Shown here in pieces: positions 9,565-18,754 of a DNA stretch of 64,000 bases (positions are counted from its first letter, which is position 1; the number at the start of each line of letters is the position of its first letter). Position numbers and translations under genes: made by a program. This DNA is from Leptotrichia hongkongensis (lineage in GTDB: Bacteria; Fusobacteriota; Fusobacteriia; Fusobacteriales; Leptotrichiaceae). The DNA is taken from the NCBI RefSeq assembly GCF_007990635.1, contig NZ_AP019846.1, positions 1,116,001-1,180,000 on the forward strand, in the 5' to 3' direction. The notes below the pieces were generated by a model. It was not told where the DNA came from, did no database searches, and saw only the letters and a list, made by a program, of their open reading frames with translations.

Positions 9565-10200
9565 TCATTTCTTTAAAACCCACATACTCACAGAAAGCAC
9601 TTCACAAACCTTCTCAATTTTAGAAAATCCAGTCTCTTTTAATAATTTTTCAACATAATCAGCAGATAAAACATTCATTACTTCAGATTGACAACCAAAT
9701 ATTTTCTCAACTTGCTCCTTCCTTGCTCCTCTTGCCAATGCAAATTCTTTCCAATAATTCAGTTGTCTATTTGAAAAAATACTTATTATGAATATTCCAT
9801 CTTTATCAAGACTCTTATAAATTTTTTCCAAAAATTTTTTTGGATTATCAACAAATTGCAAAACCAAAAGACACAAACATAACTGAAAATTTTTATTATT
9901 TGTATAATTTTCAAATTTATCACAAATATACTCTAAATTTTTCAAATTATTACATTCATTTTTTACAATATTTATCATAGTCTCGCTAGGTTCTACTACT
10001 GTTATTTTTGAATCTTTGTAAATATCTGATAAATTTTTGATTTCTAAACTTTGTCCACCTATTGATAAAATATCCTTTATTTCCAAAATTTTATCTTTAA
10101 CTTTTAAAACAGAATTAAATAATATTTCAATCATTAAGTCATACGCAGGTATTTTCTTTCTTATATCTTCTAAATAATTATCAATTATAAATTCTTTCAT
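9565..10200 (-). CDS. Class I SAM-dependent methyltransferase-like protein
   Basis: 211 residues. The order of elements matches a Rossmann-fold methyltransferase: DILSIGGQSLE at motif I (normally G-x-G-x-G, here weak), KITVVEPSETM with the acidic ribose-binding residue, CLCLLVLQFVDNP at motif IV, and FLEKIYKSLDKDGIFIISIF at motif V-VI. The C-terminal part ends VSMWVLKK as in BioC/UbiE-like enzymes. Substrate unknown. The degenerate glycine motif leaves open that it binds SAM weakly. It stands alone on the minus strand, 83 bp after the NUDIX gene. Confidence 0.7.
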   Translation of the reverse strand: MKEFIIDNYLEDIRKKIPAYDLMIEILFNSVLKVKDKILEIKDILSIGGQSLEIKNLSDIYKDSKITVVEPSETMINIVKNECNNLKNLEYICDKFENYTNNKNFQLCLCLLVLQFVDNPKKFLEKIYKSLDKDGIFIISIFSNRQLNYWKEFALARGARKEQVEKIFGCQSEVMNVLSADYVEKLLKETGFSKIEKVCEVLSVSMWVLKK

Positions 10201-10283
10201 AATCTTTCTCCTAATTTAACATTTCAAAATATTCGTACTTTTATTTCAACTTTGAAATTATATGCCTAAATTTTCTAAAAATT

Positions 10284-10820
10284 TTAACACTCTAAATACT
10301 TATAATATCCCTTAAATTCATCATCAGCTTCATTTTCTCCTAGCAAAAACCACTCCAACTCAGCCTTTTGCCCTTCTCTCTCTTCATCCAAAACAAGTTT
10401 ATACCGAAAATCAATATGAATATGCTTCCCTTCACTTTTTAAAGGATTTTCAGGAATATCAATCACATTAACATCTATTAATCCCATATTTTGCATATTT
10501 TTATCAATTTTTGCAAAAAAACCAGTTTCTTCTACAAATTCACGAATAGCAGTATCTATAGGCATTTCACCATTTTCTACATGTCCTGCTGGCAGTAAAA
10601 TAGTTTTTAAATACGGATGTTTTATAAAATAGCATTTATTTTTATTAAAAATAACTGCACTTGCTGATAAATGAACTTTTGATTTTCTGTTTGTCAAATC
10701 CTCTATTTTCGTTTGTGATAATATTTCCGAAATTTTTCCTATTTTTGTTTTCAATTCAGGCTCGTATTCTGCTAAATTTTGTAAATGTTTTTTCAAAAAA
10801 TTTATATTTTCTATTTTCAA
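10284..10820 (-). CDS. NUDIX hydrolase
   Basis: About 178 residues. A complete Nudix box is visible: G-H-V-E-N-G-E followed seven residues later by REFVEETGF, the metal-binding motif of enzymes that hydrolyse nucleoside diphosphates linked to another moiety. The open frame extends to a TTG at 10883, but that part lies inside a dispersed intergenic repeat; a strong AAGGAG sits 7 bases before the TTG at 10820, which I take as the start. Adjacent to folP, it could act in folate synthesis on dihydroneopterin triphosphate, but that is inference from position only. Confidence 0.82.
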   Translation of the reverse strand: MKIENINFLKKHLQNLAEYEPELKTKIGKISEILSQTKIEDLTNRKSKVHLSASAVIFNKNKCYFIKHPYLKTILLPAGHVENGEMPIDTAIREFVEETGFFAKIDKNMQNMGLIDVNVIDIPENPLKSEGKHIHIDFRYKLVLDEEREGQKAELEWFLLGENEADDEFKGYYKYLEC

Positions 10821-10850
10821 AATTTTCTCCTTTTGGATATTTTCTTTAAT

Positions 10851-10957
10851 TTTATAGTAAAACCACTTTAAAACAAAACTCAAAGGCTATGACTATTTAC
10901 TCAAACCCTAAGTTTGTATAATTTTTAATAGTTTAATTTTAAACGGGTTCGAGTATA
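10851..10957 (-). repeat. Dispersed intergenic repeat A, copy 1
   Basis: Reads on the minus strand from TATACTCGAACCCG through TTTAAAATTAAACTATTAAA, GGGTTTGAGTAAATAGTCAT and ending ACTATAAA. Closely matches 24146-24255 (plus) and the interrupted copy at 19252-19455. Lies between folP and the NUDIX gene. Confidence 0.75.
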
Positions 10958-10960
10958 AAA

Positions 10961-12041
10961 TTAAATTTTATTATAAACTTCCAGCATATTCAAAATATCC
11001 CTAGTTTCCTTTACATCATGAACTCTCAAAATCCTTCCGCCATCTTGCACCATTAGACTCTCAAACATCAATGTTCCCATAAGTCTTTCTTCTAACGACA
11101 GTCCAAATATTTTTTCATTAAAACTTTTTCTTGAAATTGCAATCATTATTGGTAATCTCATATTACGTAAATATTTTATCGACTTAATTCTTTCTATATC
11201 TTCAGGCGTATTCATGCTGTTATTTGAAGAATACCCAACTCCCGGATCTATCGAAATTTTTTCTTTCTCAATTCCAGTTTCTAAAATTTCTTTTATCCGC
11301 TCATCAAAATAATTTTCCAAATAATTTTTCAAGTTTGGAATTTCATCAAATCGACCATTATTCATAACAACCAACGCAGGTTTATATTTTTCAACTAATT
11401 TCAATTTTCCTTCCGAAGTGAATCCATTGAAATCATTAATAATATCAATACCCGAATCCAGTCCTTTTTCAATAACTTCCTCAGTATCACTATCTAAAGC
11501 CAGCACAATATCTGGAAACTCCTTTTTCACAGCCTTAATATATTTTTCAATCCGATTCCATTCTTCTTCTGCCGAAATATCATCAAAATTAGGCTTCGAT
11601 GATTTCCCCCCAAATTCAAATATTTTAGCCCCATTCCTAATATCTTCCTCAATCCGCTTCAAAACCTTATCTAGACTCGAATTTATCCCACCATCATAAA
11701 ATGAATCTGGCGTAATATTCAAAATTGAATAAATAACTGATTCAGTTGTCAAATCAAACTCAAACCTATTCCCGTTCCAAATCAGTCTATTTTCTTGTAA
11801 AATCTCTTCCAATTTTTCAATTCCATTTTCAAATTCAAAACTATTTTCCATTTTCAAAATCTCAATCAGTTGTTTTAATTCTGAATATTTAAAAATAGCT
11901 GTAATCCCTTCATTTTTATTAAATGAAAAAATATTCTTTTCTTCAAAAATTCTCAAATTTACGTAATTCTTCTTTATTTCCATTAAATTCAATAACAATA
12001 TTTTTTGAATCCTTATTCTTAATTTCATTAATTTTAATCAT
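10961..12041 (-). CDS. folP: Dihydropteroate synthase (with a probable one-base error near the N-terminus)
   Basis: Condenses 6-hydroxymethyl-dihydropterin diphosphate with p-aminobenzoate to dihydropteroate; the target of sulfonamides. The barrel begins at YSILNITPDSFYDGG and shows IFEFGGKSSKP, DSDTEEVI, DIINDFNGF, ISIDPGVGY and AISRKSF. An N-terminal extension of about 100 residues precedes it. The uninterrupted frame starts at 12028, but its first 30 residues look like a shifted frame; the other frame from ATG 12041 reads MIKINEIKNKDSKNIVIEF and joins at FENFEEKNIF if one T is removed near 11944. I therefore give the longer span. Folate operon member after folC. Confidence 0.88.
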
Positions 12042-12108
12042 TTTTTTATTTCTTTCCCTTCTTGAATGGTATGCCTGTTTTTTTGTTTTAATATTTATTC
12101 TGATTAAA

Positions 12109-13496
12109 TTAAAAACATTTTTCAATAACTTTTTTTACTTCTCCTAACAAGTAAAATGATCCCACTACAAAAATACACTCATCTTCATTCTCCCTCAATT
12201 CCAATGCTTTCAAAAAAGCCTTCTCAATATTCTTTTCAGAAATTATAATATTTTTAGGATTTTCAATTTTTTTATCTTCAAAATATTTTTTCAAAATCTC
12301 TGAATCCAATTTTCTTTCTTCATTATTCGGCTCTGTAAGTATAAAATTATCTCCAGCTATTTTTAAAAGATTCACACATTTCTCAACTTCCTTATCCTTC
12401 AAAAATCCAACTACAAAAATCTTTTTCTTATTATCAAAATTCTTTTTAACATAATCTACAAATGCCTCGACACTATCCTCATTATGTGCCACATCCAAAT
12501 ACACATTTTTAATTTTCTCAACTTTTTCCATTCTTCCTTCAATTTGCAATGTTCCCAAAGTTCTGTCCAAGATTTCCTCTGTATTTTCTACACTATTTTT
12601 AGAATCATCACAAAATCTAAAATACCACATCAAAACTGTTGCCAAATTCTCTAGTTGTTGCTCTCCTTTTAGTCCAAATTTAAAAAATACTCATTATTTT
12701 TAAAATTTTTCCCAAAATCATAATTTCCAATCATTTCAGCTTTAATTTTATTTTGAAATTCTAAATCGTTTGCAGATTTTAAATCTTCTTTTTCGTAAAT
12801 ATTTTGGCTATTCTCTTCTATATTTTCCATTTTTTCAATTTTTATATTTTTTTCAGCTAAAAAAATATCACAATTTTTATATTTTGCTTCTTTTTCCAAA
12901 ATTTCATAAACTACATCTATCTGATTTGGAGCAATTATAACATTGCTCTGTTTTCTTATAATTTTTGATTTTGTTTGACAAATTTCCTCAATCGTATTTC
13001 CCAAAATATTTTTATGATCAATCCCAATCTTTGTAAAAATAGTATAATCAATTTTTGAAACTGCGTTCGTTGCATCCAGTTCCCCTCCAAGCCCACATTC
13101 CAAAATCAGAACATTCACATCCTTATTTTTAAAATGTATCATCGCAATCAAAAACACCATTTCAAAATACGATAAATCATTTTCCAAATCCAAATCTAGT
13201 TCATTCAAAACCTGTCTTAACTTATTTTTACACTCTTTAAATTCCAATTCTATAATTTCAATCCCATTAACCTTAATCAATTCATAAATTGTCCTTATTT
13301 GAGGACTCGTAAATAATCCAACTTTATATCCCATTTCACACAAAATGCTATTAATCATATAACAAGTCGAACCTTTCCCATTCGTCCCGCTAACATGAAT
13401 GACCTGAACATCGCTCGCTGGATTATTCATTTTGTCCAAAATTTCTGCAAGCAATTTTACTCTTTTCTTTTCCCCATATAATGATTCTTTCATCAC
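12109..13496 (-). pseudogene. folC: Folylpolyglutamate / dihydrofolate synthase, one frameshift
   Basis: Adds L-glutamate to dihydropteroate or to folates. The N-terminal fragment (12669-13496) has the P-loop HVSGTNGKGSTCYMINSIL and LECGLGGELDATN; the C-terminal Mur-ligase-like fragment (12109-12645) has NVYLDVAHNEDSVEAF and VVGFLKDKEVE. The frames join as LNLDLKGEQQLENLATVL if one base is added at about 12665. Start is GTG 13496 or the adjacent ATG 13493; AGGAG lies just upstream of both. Two catalytic halves are fully conserved, which argues for a recent event or a sequencing error rather than an old pseudogene. Confidence 0.88.
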
Positions 13497-13560
13497 TTTT
13501 TTCTCCTATTTTTGTAAAAATTATCATTTGTTAAGTTTATTTTGATATTCCAACTTAATT

Positions 13561-14109
13561 CTAATCATCTATTCCTACTTTCCCCACAAGCTCCGTAATC
13601 AAGTAAATATGTGTCAAAGTATCTCCTTTATCTAAATTATCAACACTTTTCTTCCCACCTAACCCTAACAATGGAACAAAACAAAAACTTTGATTATATT
13701 CTAATTCTCCATATCTTTTTACAGCCTTTTCATATAATTTTAAATCAAAATAATCATCAGTAAATGTTTTTTCAGTATATATAAATTTTAAAAAATATCC
13801 CATATTTTTTAACATTATCTCAAAATCCTCATATCTATACTGAACTATATCTATAAATCCATTTTCTTGCCATGTTATTACATCTGCAAAAGCTGTTGTA
13901 AACAAAGGTATTGACTCTTTTCCTCTAAAGTAAGTTTCTTCTACTAATTCTTTATAATCATCTGGATTTATTACTCTTAGATACCCATTCAAAAAACTTC
14001 CTAAGCCATACTTTTTCCATATTTCTATCATTTCTTTAGGGACTAAGTCTCTGTATCTTTCTATAACTTCTTCTGGCATATCTTTCTCTTTTTTAAAATC
14101 TCTTAACAT
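13561..14109 (-). CDS. GAD-like / Tdi1-type immunity protein, copy 1
   Basis: 182 residues. N-terminal GAD-like domain (VPKEMIEIWKKYGLGSFLNGYLRVINPDDY, residues about 22-55, then ESIPLFTTAFADVITW) and a C-terminal part resembling the T6SS immunity protein Tdi1 (LYEKAVKRYGELEYNQ, CFVPLLGLGGKKSVDNLDK). Proteins of this family protect against polymorphic toxins, commonly NAD-degrading or ADP-ribosylating types. No toxin gene is adjacent. The 3' half and the N-terminus are nearly identical to the gene at 14672-15220, but residues about 95-120 differ strongly. Confidence 0.75.
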   Translation of the reverse strand: MLRDFKKEKDMPEEVIERYRDLVPKEMIEIWKKYGLGSFLNGYLRVINPDDYKELVEETYFRGKESIPLFTTAFADVITWQENGFIDIVQYRYEDFEIMLKNMGYFLKFIYTEKTFTDDYFDLKLYEKAVKRYGELEYNQSFCFVPLLGLGGKKSVDNLDKGDTLTHIYLITELVGKVGIDD

Positions 14110-14121
14110 TTCGCTTCCTCA

Positions 14122-14634
14122 CTATTTATTAAATTTACTCTGATATTCCTCCATTTTCTTAAACAATTCTTCTTCTTCTTTATCTCCAGGAACTTTACCT
14201 AAATATTTATATTCAAAATAGTCTATCATTTCATTATGACCAGATGAACTGCCTAAGCATTCTGTATAATCATAATCCATTTTTAAAGTCCTTTTTTCAT
14301 CCACTATTATTGTTATTGCTTGCCAAAGTACTTGTTCATATTCTATAAATAACTGTTTTAAAGATTTTGATAATTTATATAATTTGTCCCATCTTTCATA
14401 ATATTCATCTTCATTCACATTATATATTTCAGGTATATCCTCAGAATAAATATAATCTGTACTTTCTTTTGTGTTAAAGAAAAAATATACTCCTCCACTA
14501 AAATCATCATTTATATCTGCATGAAAATAAAATTCCTTCCATTCATCTGGTATTGTATCATTTATTTGCTGTGTTAGTGCACTTATTAACTCATTTTGTC
14601 TTTCAAAAAATTCTTCTTGCCATTCTTTTTTCAT
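14122..14634 (-). CDS. YezG-like (DUF600) immunity protein
   Basis: 170 residues. The pattern of an amphipathic N-terminal helix, INDTIPDEWKEFYFHADIND, GGVYFFFNTKES and a terminal acidic region GDKEEEELFKKME resembles the YezG/DUF600 family, whose members neutralise the nuclease domains of Bacillus LXG toxins. It lies between the two GAD-like genes on the same strand with gaps of 12 and 37 bp. No cognate toxin is visible here, so it may defend against toxins of neighbouring cells. Assignment is by pattern only. Confidence 0.65.
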   Translation of the reverse strand: MKKEWQEEFFERQNELISALTQQINDTIPDEWKEFYFHADINDDFSGGVYFFFNTKESTDYIYSEDIPEIYNVNEDEYYERWDKLYKLSKSLKQLFIEYEQVLWQAITIIVDEKRTLKMDYDYTECLGSSSGHNEMIDYFEYKYLGKVPGDKEEEELFKKMEEYQSKFNK

Positions 14635-14671
14635 AATTTATCTCCTTTCTCTCCAACTAAATTGTGATATT

Positions 14672-15220
14672 TTAATCATCTATTCCCACTTTCCCCACAA
14701 GCTCCGTAATCAAGTAAATATGTGTCAAAGTATCCCCTTTATCTAAATTATCAATGCTTTTCTTCCCACCTAATCCTAACAACGGAACAAAACAAAAACT
14801 TTGATTATATTCTAATTCTCCATATCTTTTTACAGCTTTTTCATACAACTTTAAATCAAAATAATCATCAGTAAATTCTCTCTCATTATATATATCACAA
14901 AAAAAATATTTTATCCCTGATGCCATTATATCAAAATCTTCTTCCCTGTAAAAAATTATTCCTATATATTTATTATTTTCCCAAGTTATCACATCAGCAA
15001 AAGCTGTTGTAAACAAAGGTATTGATTCTTTCCCACTAAAATAAGTCTCTTCTACCAATTCCTTGTAGTCATCTGGATTTATCACTCTTAAATACCCATT
15101 CAAAAAACTTCCCAATCCATAATTTTTACAAATTTCTATAATCTCATCTGGCACTTGCCCTTTATATTTTTCAATAATTTCTTTTGGCATTTCTTTTTCT
15201 TTTTTAAAATCTCTTAACAT
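14672..15220 (-). CDS. GAD-like / Tdi1-type immunity protein, copy 2
   Basis: 182 residues, paralogue of 13561-14109. Shared: MLRDFKKEK start, GLGSFLNGYLRVINPDDY, GKESIPLFTTAFADVITW and the last 60 residues. Different: residues about 92-118 (ENNKYIGIIFYREEDFDIM then KYFFCDIYNEREF). This mosaic layout suggests a duplicated immunity gene in which the toxin-contacting face has been exchanged or has diverged. Transcribed in the same direction as the other immunity genes, upstream of the YezG-like gene. Confidence 0.75.
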   Translation of the reverse strand: MLRDFKKEKEMPKEIIEKYKGQVPDEIIEICKNYGLGSFLNGYLRVINPDDYKELVEETYFSGKESIPLFTTAFADVITWENNKYIGIIFYREEDFDIMASGIKYFFCDIYNEREFTDDYFDLKLYEKAVKRYGELEYNQSFCFVPLLGLGGKKSIDNLDKGDTLTHIYLITELVGKVGIDD

Positions 15221-15260
15221 TTGTTCATCCTCTCATAAATACTCTAAAAAATTAATTTTA

Positions 15261-15733
15261 TTATTTGTATTTATCCATTATCCACTTATTCTTAATATAA
15301 TTTTCTTTTATTTTTTCAGTATTTCCTTTATCAAAAAAATCTTTTATAGCTTCACAAACAAATTCTTTATCTTCTATGAACATATTTAAAGGAACTTTAT
15401 GCAGATTATTATCTATTAAATCTGGATAATTTGGATAATATGTCAATGCTATCGGTGCATTTGGATTTATATAATAATAATATTCATAATCTTCTTCCTC
15501 ATCTTCATCAAATACTTCCAAAAAATTTTTCCATTTAGTATTTTTATGCTTAAACTTTTAGATATATAATGATTATTTTCTACTACATCAATCAAATCTA
15601 ACCCTGCTACTTGTGAAACATATTTAAATTTTAGTAACTTTTTATATTTTATTTCAAACATTTCTAATGCTTCTTCTAAATCTACTTTATTGCCATTTAT
15701 TTGTCTTATATAATAATTAGTTCTTTTACACAT
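15261..15733 (-). pseudogene. Unrecognised small gene of the immunity cluster, one frameshift
   Basis: Two overlapping fragments, 15467-15733 and 15261-15521, join as SLSIKNTKWKNFLEVFDEDEE when one A is added in the A run at about 15538-15542, giving a protein of about 156 residues. It is rich in charged and aromatic residues (EEDYEYYYYINPNAP, PLNMFIEDKEFVCEAIKDFF) and has no signal or membrane segment. It starts 10 bp after the preceding gene. By position and character I suspect another immunity protein; I do not recognise the family. Confidence 0.6.
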
Positions 15734-15743
15734 TTTTTATTGC

Positions 15744-16021
15744 TCACTTCGTTGTTTTCTTATAAATTCTATCTATTTTCGCTTCAGAGATTAATCCTTT
15801 TTTTCCAAATTTTACATAATCATAAGGAAATTTATTTTTGCATTTCCAGTCGAATATTTCCTCTATTTCTGGTTCTATTAACAATTTCATTTCATTTATT
15901 TTTTCATTCATATCCGTTTCTTCCGTATAATCATCCCATACGTGAAAAGTAGTTAATCCTTCTTTTTTATTAAATGTTATAAAAACAACAGCATCACTTT
16001 CACCAGTTGGTTTTCCTCTAT
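15744..16021 (-). other. Displaced C-terminal part of the 16022-17209 gene
   Basis: An open frame without its own start encodes RGKPTGESDAVVFITFNK, LTTFHVWDDYTEETDMN and about 60 further residues to a TGA at 15744-15746. Adding one T to the T5 run at about 16034 joins it to the upstream frame as EIQIFSILDRGKPTGE, making a protein of about 487 residues. Confidence 0.65.
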
Positions 16022-17209
16022 CTAAAATCGAAAAATTTGTATTTCTTCAACTTCATTTTTTTCTATCATTTCTTTTATTCTTTTATCTGTTGATGTATCT
16101 AAATATTTTAATGAATTATTTTGATTTAGCCAACCATCATCTGTTCTTAATTTTACATAATTATTTTCAAATGAATGAAAATCTAAATACCATTTCATCT
16201 GTTCATACCATTTTAACTCCTTTTCTTTGTTACCTATATATTTACCTTTTATATATGCCACCCTTATTTCCACCATATACAAATCTTCCTCTTCCATAGA
16301 AATATTAGTTGCTCCTTTTACATCCAGTTTTTCTAGTGCTTCAAAATATGGAGTAAAATCAAAATCCGTCTTATGCATTGTCAAAACATATTCACAATAT
16401 CTATCTATCGCTTCAACCGGGTTGCTAAGTATCTTTATATTTTCTATATCGCCATTTTGTATTGCATATACAATTCCATCTTTTAAATGTGTCTTCACAA
16501 ATAGCGTTGTTTCAATTTCATTTTCATTTCCTTCATATCTTGTATCCAAAAAACTCATAAAATCCGTACATGTTCCGCCCAATGATTTCAAATCAAATTT
16601 CGGCATAAATTGTTCCATCCATTTATACCATTTCTTTTGTTTCCCTTTAGGAATTTTATACGAGTCCATATATCCATCAAAACTATCCCAGCTGTTACAA
16701 GGTAATACAGATCCGATTCCACTAGTTCCAAATCCACTAAACTTATAAAAATAAGCCATCTTTATTTTTTCTGGAAGAGAATAATACCTGTTTATTTCTT
16801 TAGATATAGTTTTATTTTCCTCTTTATCACATAAGTTATTTCCATAAAAATCTCTTTCAATCTCAATTATTGTATTACTACATTCTAATCCTAAAAACGT
16901 ATTACCAAGTTCTCCTTCTTTTGTATATTCTAATTTTGTATCTAAATCTACTCCACCAAAAAGTTTAGAGTTTTCCTTTAAAATTTTTCCAGTTCTAGGC
17001 TGATATTTGTATACATATTTCAATAACCAATCTTTTCCCCCTTCTTTAAAAGGTGTCAATATGTCGTATGAATTTTCATTCTTGTAAATATCTTCTTTCA
17101 ATATTTGTAATAAGTTTTCAGATATATCCTCGTATTTTCGCCAAAAGATATATTCAGAATATTCTTTCATTAATTTATAAAATTTTTCCTTAGTTATTAA
17201 CTCTATCAT
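16022..17209 (-). CDS. Large unrecognised protein of the immunity cluster (C-terminus frameshifted)
   Basis: 395 residues in this frame, about 487 with the displaced tail (15744-16021). No signal peptide or membrane segment. Aromatic- and acidic-rich (DWLLKYVYKYQPRTGKIL, YFYKFSGFGTSGIGSV, KKWYKWMEQFMPKFDL, FTPYFEALEKLDVKGA). I do not recognise a family. It is first in a run of five closely spaced minus-strand genes, of which three are recognisable immunity genes, so an immunity or toxin-sensing role is a reasonable guess. It starts 37 bp after folE in the same direction. Confidence 0.65.
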   Translation of the reverse strand: MIELITKEKFYKLMKEYSEYIFWRKYEDISENLLQILKEDIYKNENSYDILTPFKEGGKDWLLKYVYKYQPRTGKILKENSKLFGGVDLDTKLEYTKEGELGNTFLGLECSNTIIEIERDFYGNNLCDKEENKTISKEINRYYSLPEKIKMAYFYKFSGFGTSGIGSVLPCNSWDSFDGYMDSYKIPKGKQKKWYKWMEQFMPKFDLKSLGGTCTDFMSFLDTRYEGNENEIETTLFVKTHLKDGIVYAIQNGDIENIKILSNPVEAIDRYCEYVLTMHKTDFDFTPYFEALEKLDVKGATNISMEEEDLYMVEIRVAYIKGKYIGNKEKELKWYEQMKWYLDFHSFENNYVKLRTDDGWLNQNNSLKYLDTSTDKRIKEMIEKNEVEEIQIFRF

Positions 17210-17245
17210 ATTTTTTCTCCAAACTAAAAAAATATCCTTAAAATT

Positions 17246-17836
17246 TTATTTTATCCCATCCAAAAACTCCTTCTTCCTATCCACATTCTCCTTAAATTCA
17301 CCACTATAAAAAGAAGTTCTAGTCACAGAACCAATTTTATTAACTCCTCTCATTTCAATGCACATGTGTCGTGCCTCAACCACTACAGCAACTCCCAGTG
17401 GATTTAGTATTTTTATCAATTTTTTTGCAATATTTACAGTAATTTCTTCCTGAACACTTAATTTTCTTGAAATAAATTCCACAAGTCTTGGTATCTTGCT
17501 AAGTCCAATAACTTTATTCTCTCTCGGAATATATGCAACATGCACTTTTCCAAAAAATGGTAGCATATGATGCTCACACATTGAAAAAAAAGGTATTTCC
17601 TTTACAAGCACCATTTCCTGCGAATCGCCTAAATCTACATCAAATAATTTATAATTTTCAAAATCATCTACACTTTTTGTACTCAGAATCTCTTCATACA
17701 TTTTTGCAACTCTTTTAGGAGTCTCAATAAGCCCTTCTCTATCGGCATCTTCCCCAATATTTATTAAAATTTCACGTACTGCGTTTTCAATATTTTTTAA
17801 TCTCGTTTCTTTATCTATGTTTTTGTTTTTTTTCAT
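17246..17836 (-). CDS. folE: GTP cyclohydrolase I
   Basis: 196 residues, standard length. Catalyses GTP to 7,8-dihydroneopterin triphosphate plus formate, the first step of folate synthesis. Zinc-binding and active-site residues are present: FSMCEHHMLPFFGKVHVAYIP (Cys and His ligands), KVIGLSKIPRLVEF, SVQEEIT and the later Cys in ARHMCIEMRGV. It follows folK after a 446-bp gap and precedes the immunity-gene insertion, so the folate genes are split into folB-folK, folE and folC-folP. Confidence 0.96.
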   Translation of the reverse strand: MKKNKNIDKETRLKNIENAVREILINIGEDADREGLIETPKRVAKMYEEILSTKSVDDFENYKLFDVDLGDSQEMVLVKEIPFFSMCEHHMLPFFGKVHVAYIPRENKVIGLSKIPRLVEFISRKLSVQEEITVNIAKKLIKILNPLGVAVVVEARHMCIEMRGVNKIGSVTRTSFYSGEFKENVDRKKEFLDGIK

Positions 17837-18282
17837 TTTCTTAACCTTTCTTTTTATTTCTATAACAAATGCTACTCCTCAATTCATCTTGGTAAATTTT
17901 ATTCTCATATTTATATATTTAGTCTATATTTATTACATGATTTTATCTTCGTAATAATAAATAATTACTAACTTAACATTATTCATCTTTAGTAAAGAAG
18001 ATGAACTCCTTTATAAATAATAGTTATTTAATTATATTTCTAAATTTATTCAATTACATTAATAATTGTTAAATGAGTTTTTACATTTTTTAGTTTGTAG
18101 CAATATATTATTCTAAATAAAATAATAATTAAACGTCCGATAATTTAATTTAAAAATTCAAAAATATAAGAATTATGATAATTCTTTTTATTGTATACAA
18201 TATTTTAATTTGATCTATTAATTTTATAATTATTGGTTTTTCAAATTTTTCAATTTTTGATCCCCTGCTTTAACTAACTCAT
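17837..18282. other. Gene-free AT-rich stretch upstream of folE
   Basis: 446 bases without a coding region. Contains a perfect 8-bp hairpin, TTCATCTT / AAGATGAA, at 17982-17989 and 17998-18005, with no U tract on either strand. It could be an operator or leader structure for folE. No riboswitch consensus was recognised. Confidence 0.35.
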
Positions 18283-18726
18283 TTATTTTTCTGCAATTTC
18301 TTCTTTGTAAAAATACTCTCCATCATAAATTTCACTCAATGGAACTAGTACAAATAATCTATTCAGCATTTCCTTATGTGGAACTATCAAATCAGGTTCG
18401 TTAATTTTTTTATCTGAAAAAATCAAAATATCAATATCAATCGTTCTTGGTCCCCATCTAATTTCCCTTTTTCTATCTAGTTCAGCTTCAATTTTATTTA
18501 TGATTTTTAAGATTTCTCTTGCTGAAAAATCAGTTTCAATCTTAATTACTGCATTTAAAAACAAATCTTGCTCTAAATATCCAACAGGAGTTGTTTCGTA
18601 TAATCCTGATTTTTTCAATACTTCAATTCCTTCAATTTTTTCAATTGCTTCAATAGCTTTTTGAATATATTCTTCTCTTTTTCCAATATTACTACCCAAA
18701 CTTAAATAAACTCTATTTTTAGCCAT
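18283..18726 (-). CDS. folK: 6-hydroxymethyl-dihydropterin pyrophosphokinase
   Basis: 147 residues. Transfers pyrophosphate from ATP to hydroxymethyl-dihydropterin. Family motifs: YLSLGSNIGKREEYI at the N-terminus, GLYETTPVGYLEQDLFLN, and the signature RWGPRTIDIDILIF with the metal-binding Asp residues, followed by PDLIVPHKEML. It lies 28 bp after folB in the same direction. Confidence 0.95.
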   Translation of the reverse strand: MAKNRVYLSLGSNIGKREEYIQKAIEAIEKIEGIEVLKKSGLYETTPVGYLEQDLFLNAVIKIETDFSAREILKIINKIEAELDRKREIRWGPRTIDIDILIFSDKKINEPDLIVPHKEMLNRLFVLVPLSEIYDGEYFYKEEIAEK

Positions 18727-18754
18727 TTTTATTTTATCCCTTTCCTTGCTCCGC

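Noticed and set aside
10821-10883. TTG at 10883 as NUDIX start
   Set aside because: The extra 21 residues fall in the dispersed intergenic repeat and have no Shine-Dalgarno, while AAGGAG directly precedes TTG 10820.
11943-12125. 60-residue minus-strand frame between folC and folP as a separate gene
   Set aside because: Its last 30 residues read as the true N-terminus of folP displaced by one base; nothing supports an independent gene.
15701-16748. Plus-strand frames at 15701-15952, 16090-16299 and 16227-16748
   Set aside because: Antisense to the immunity-cluster genes, with compositions typical of reversed Lys/Glu-rich coding sequence; the minus strand there reads as good protein after one-base correction.
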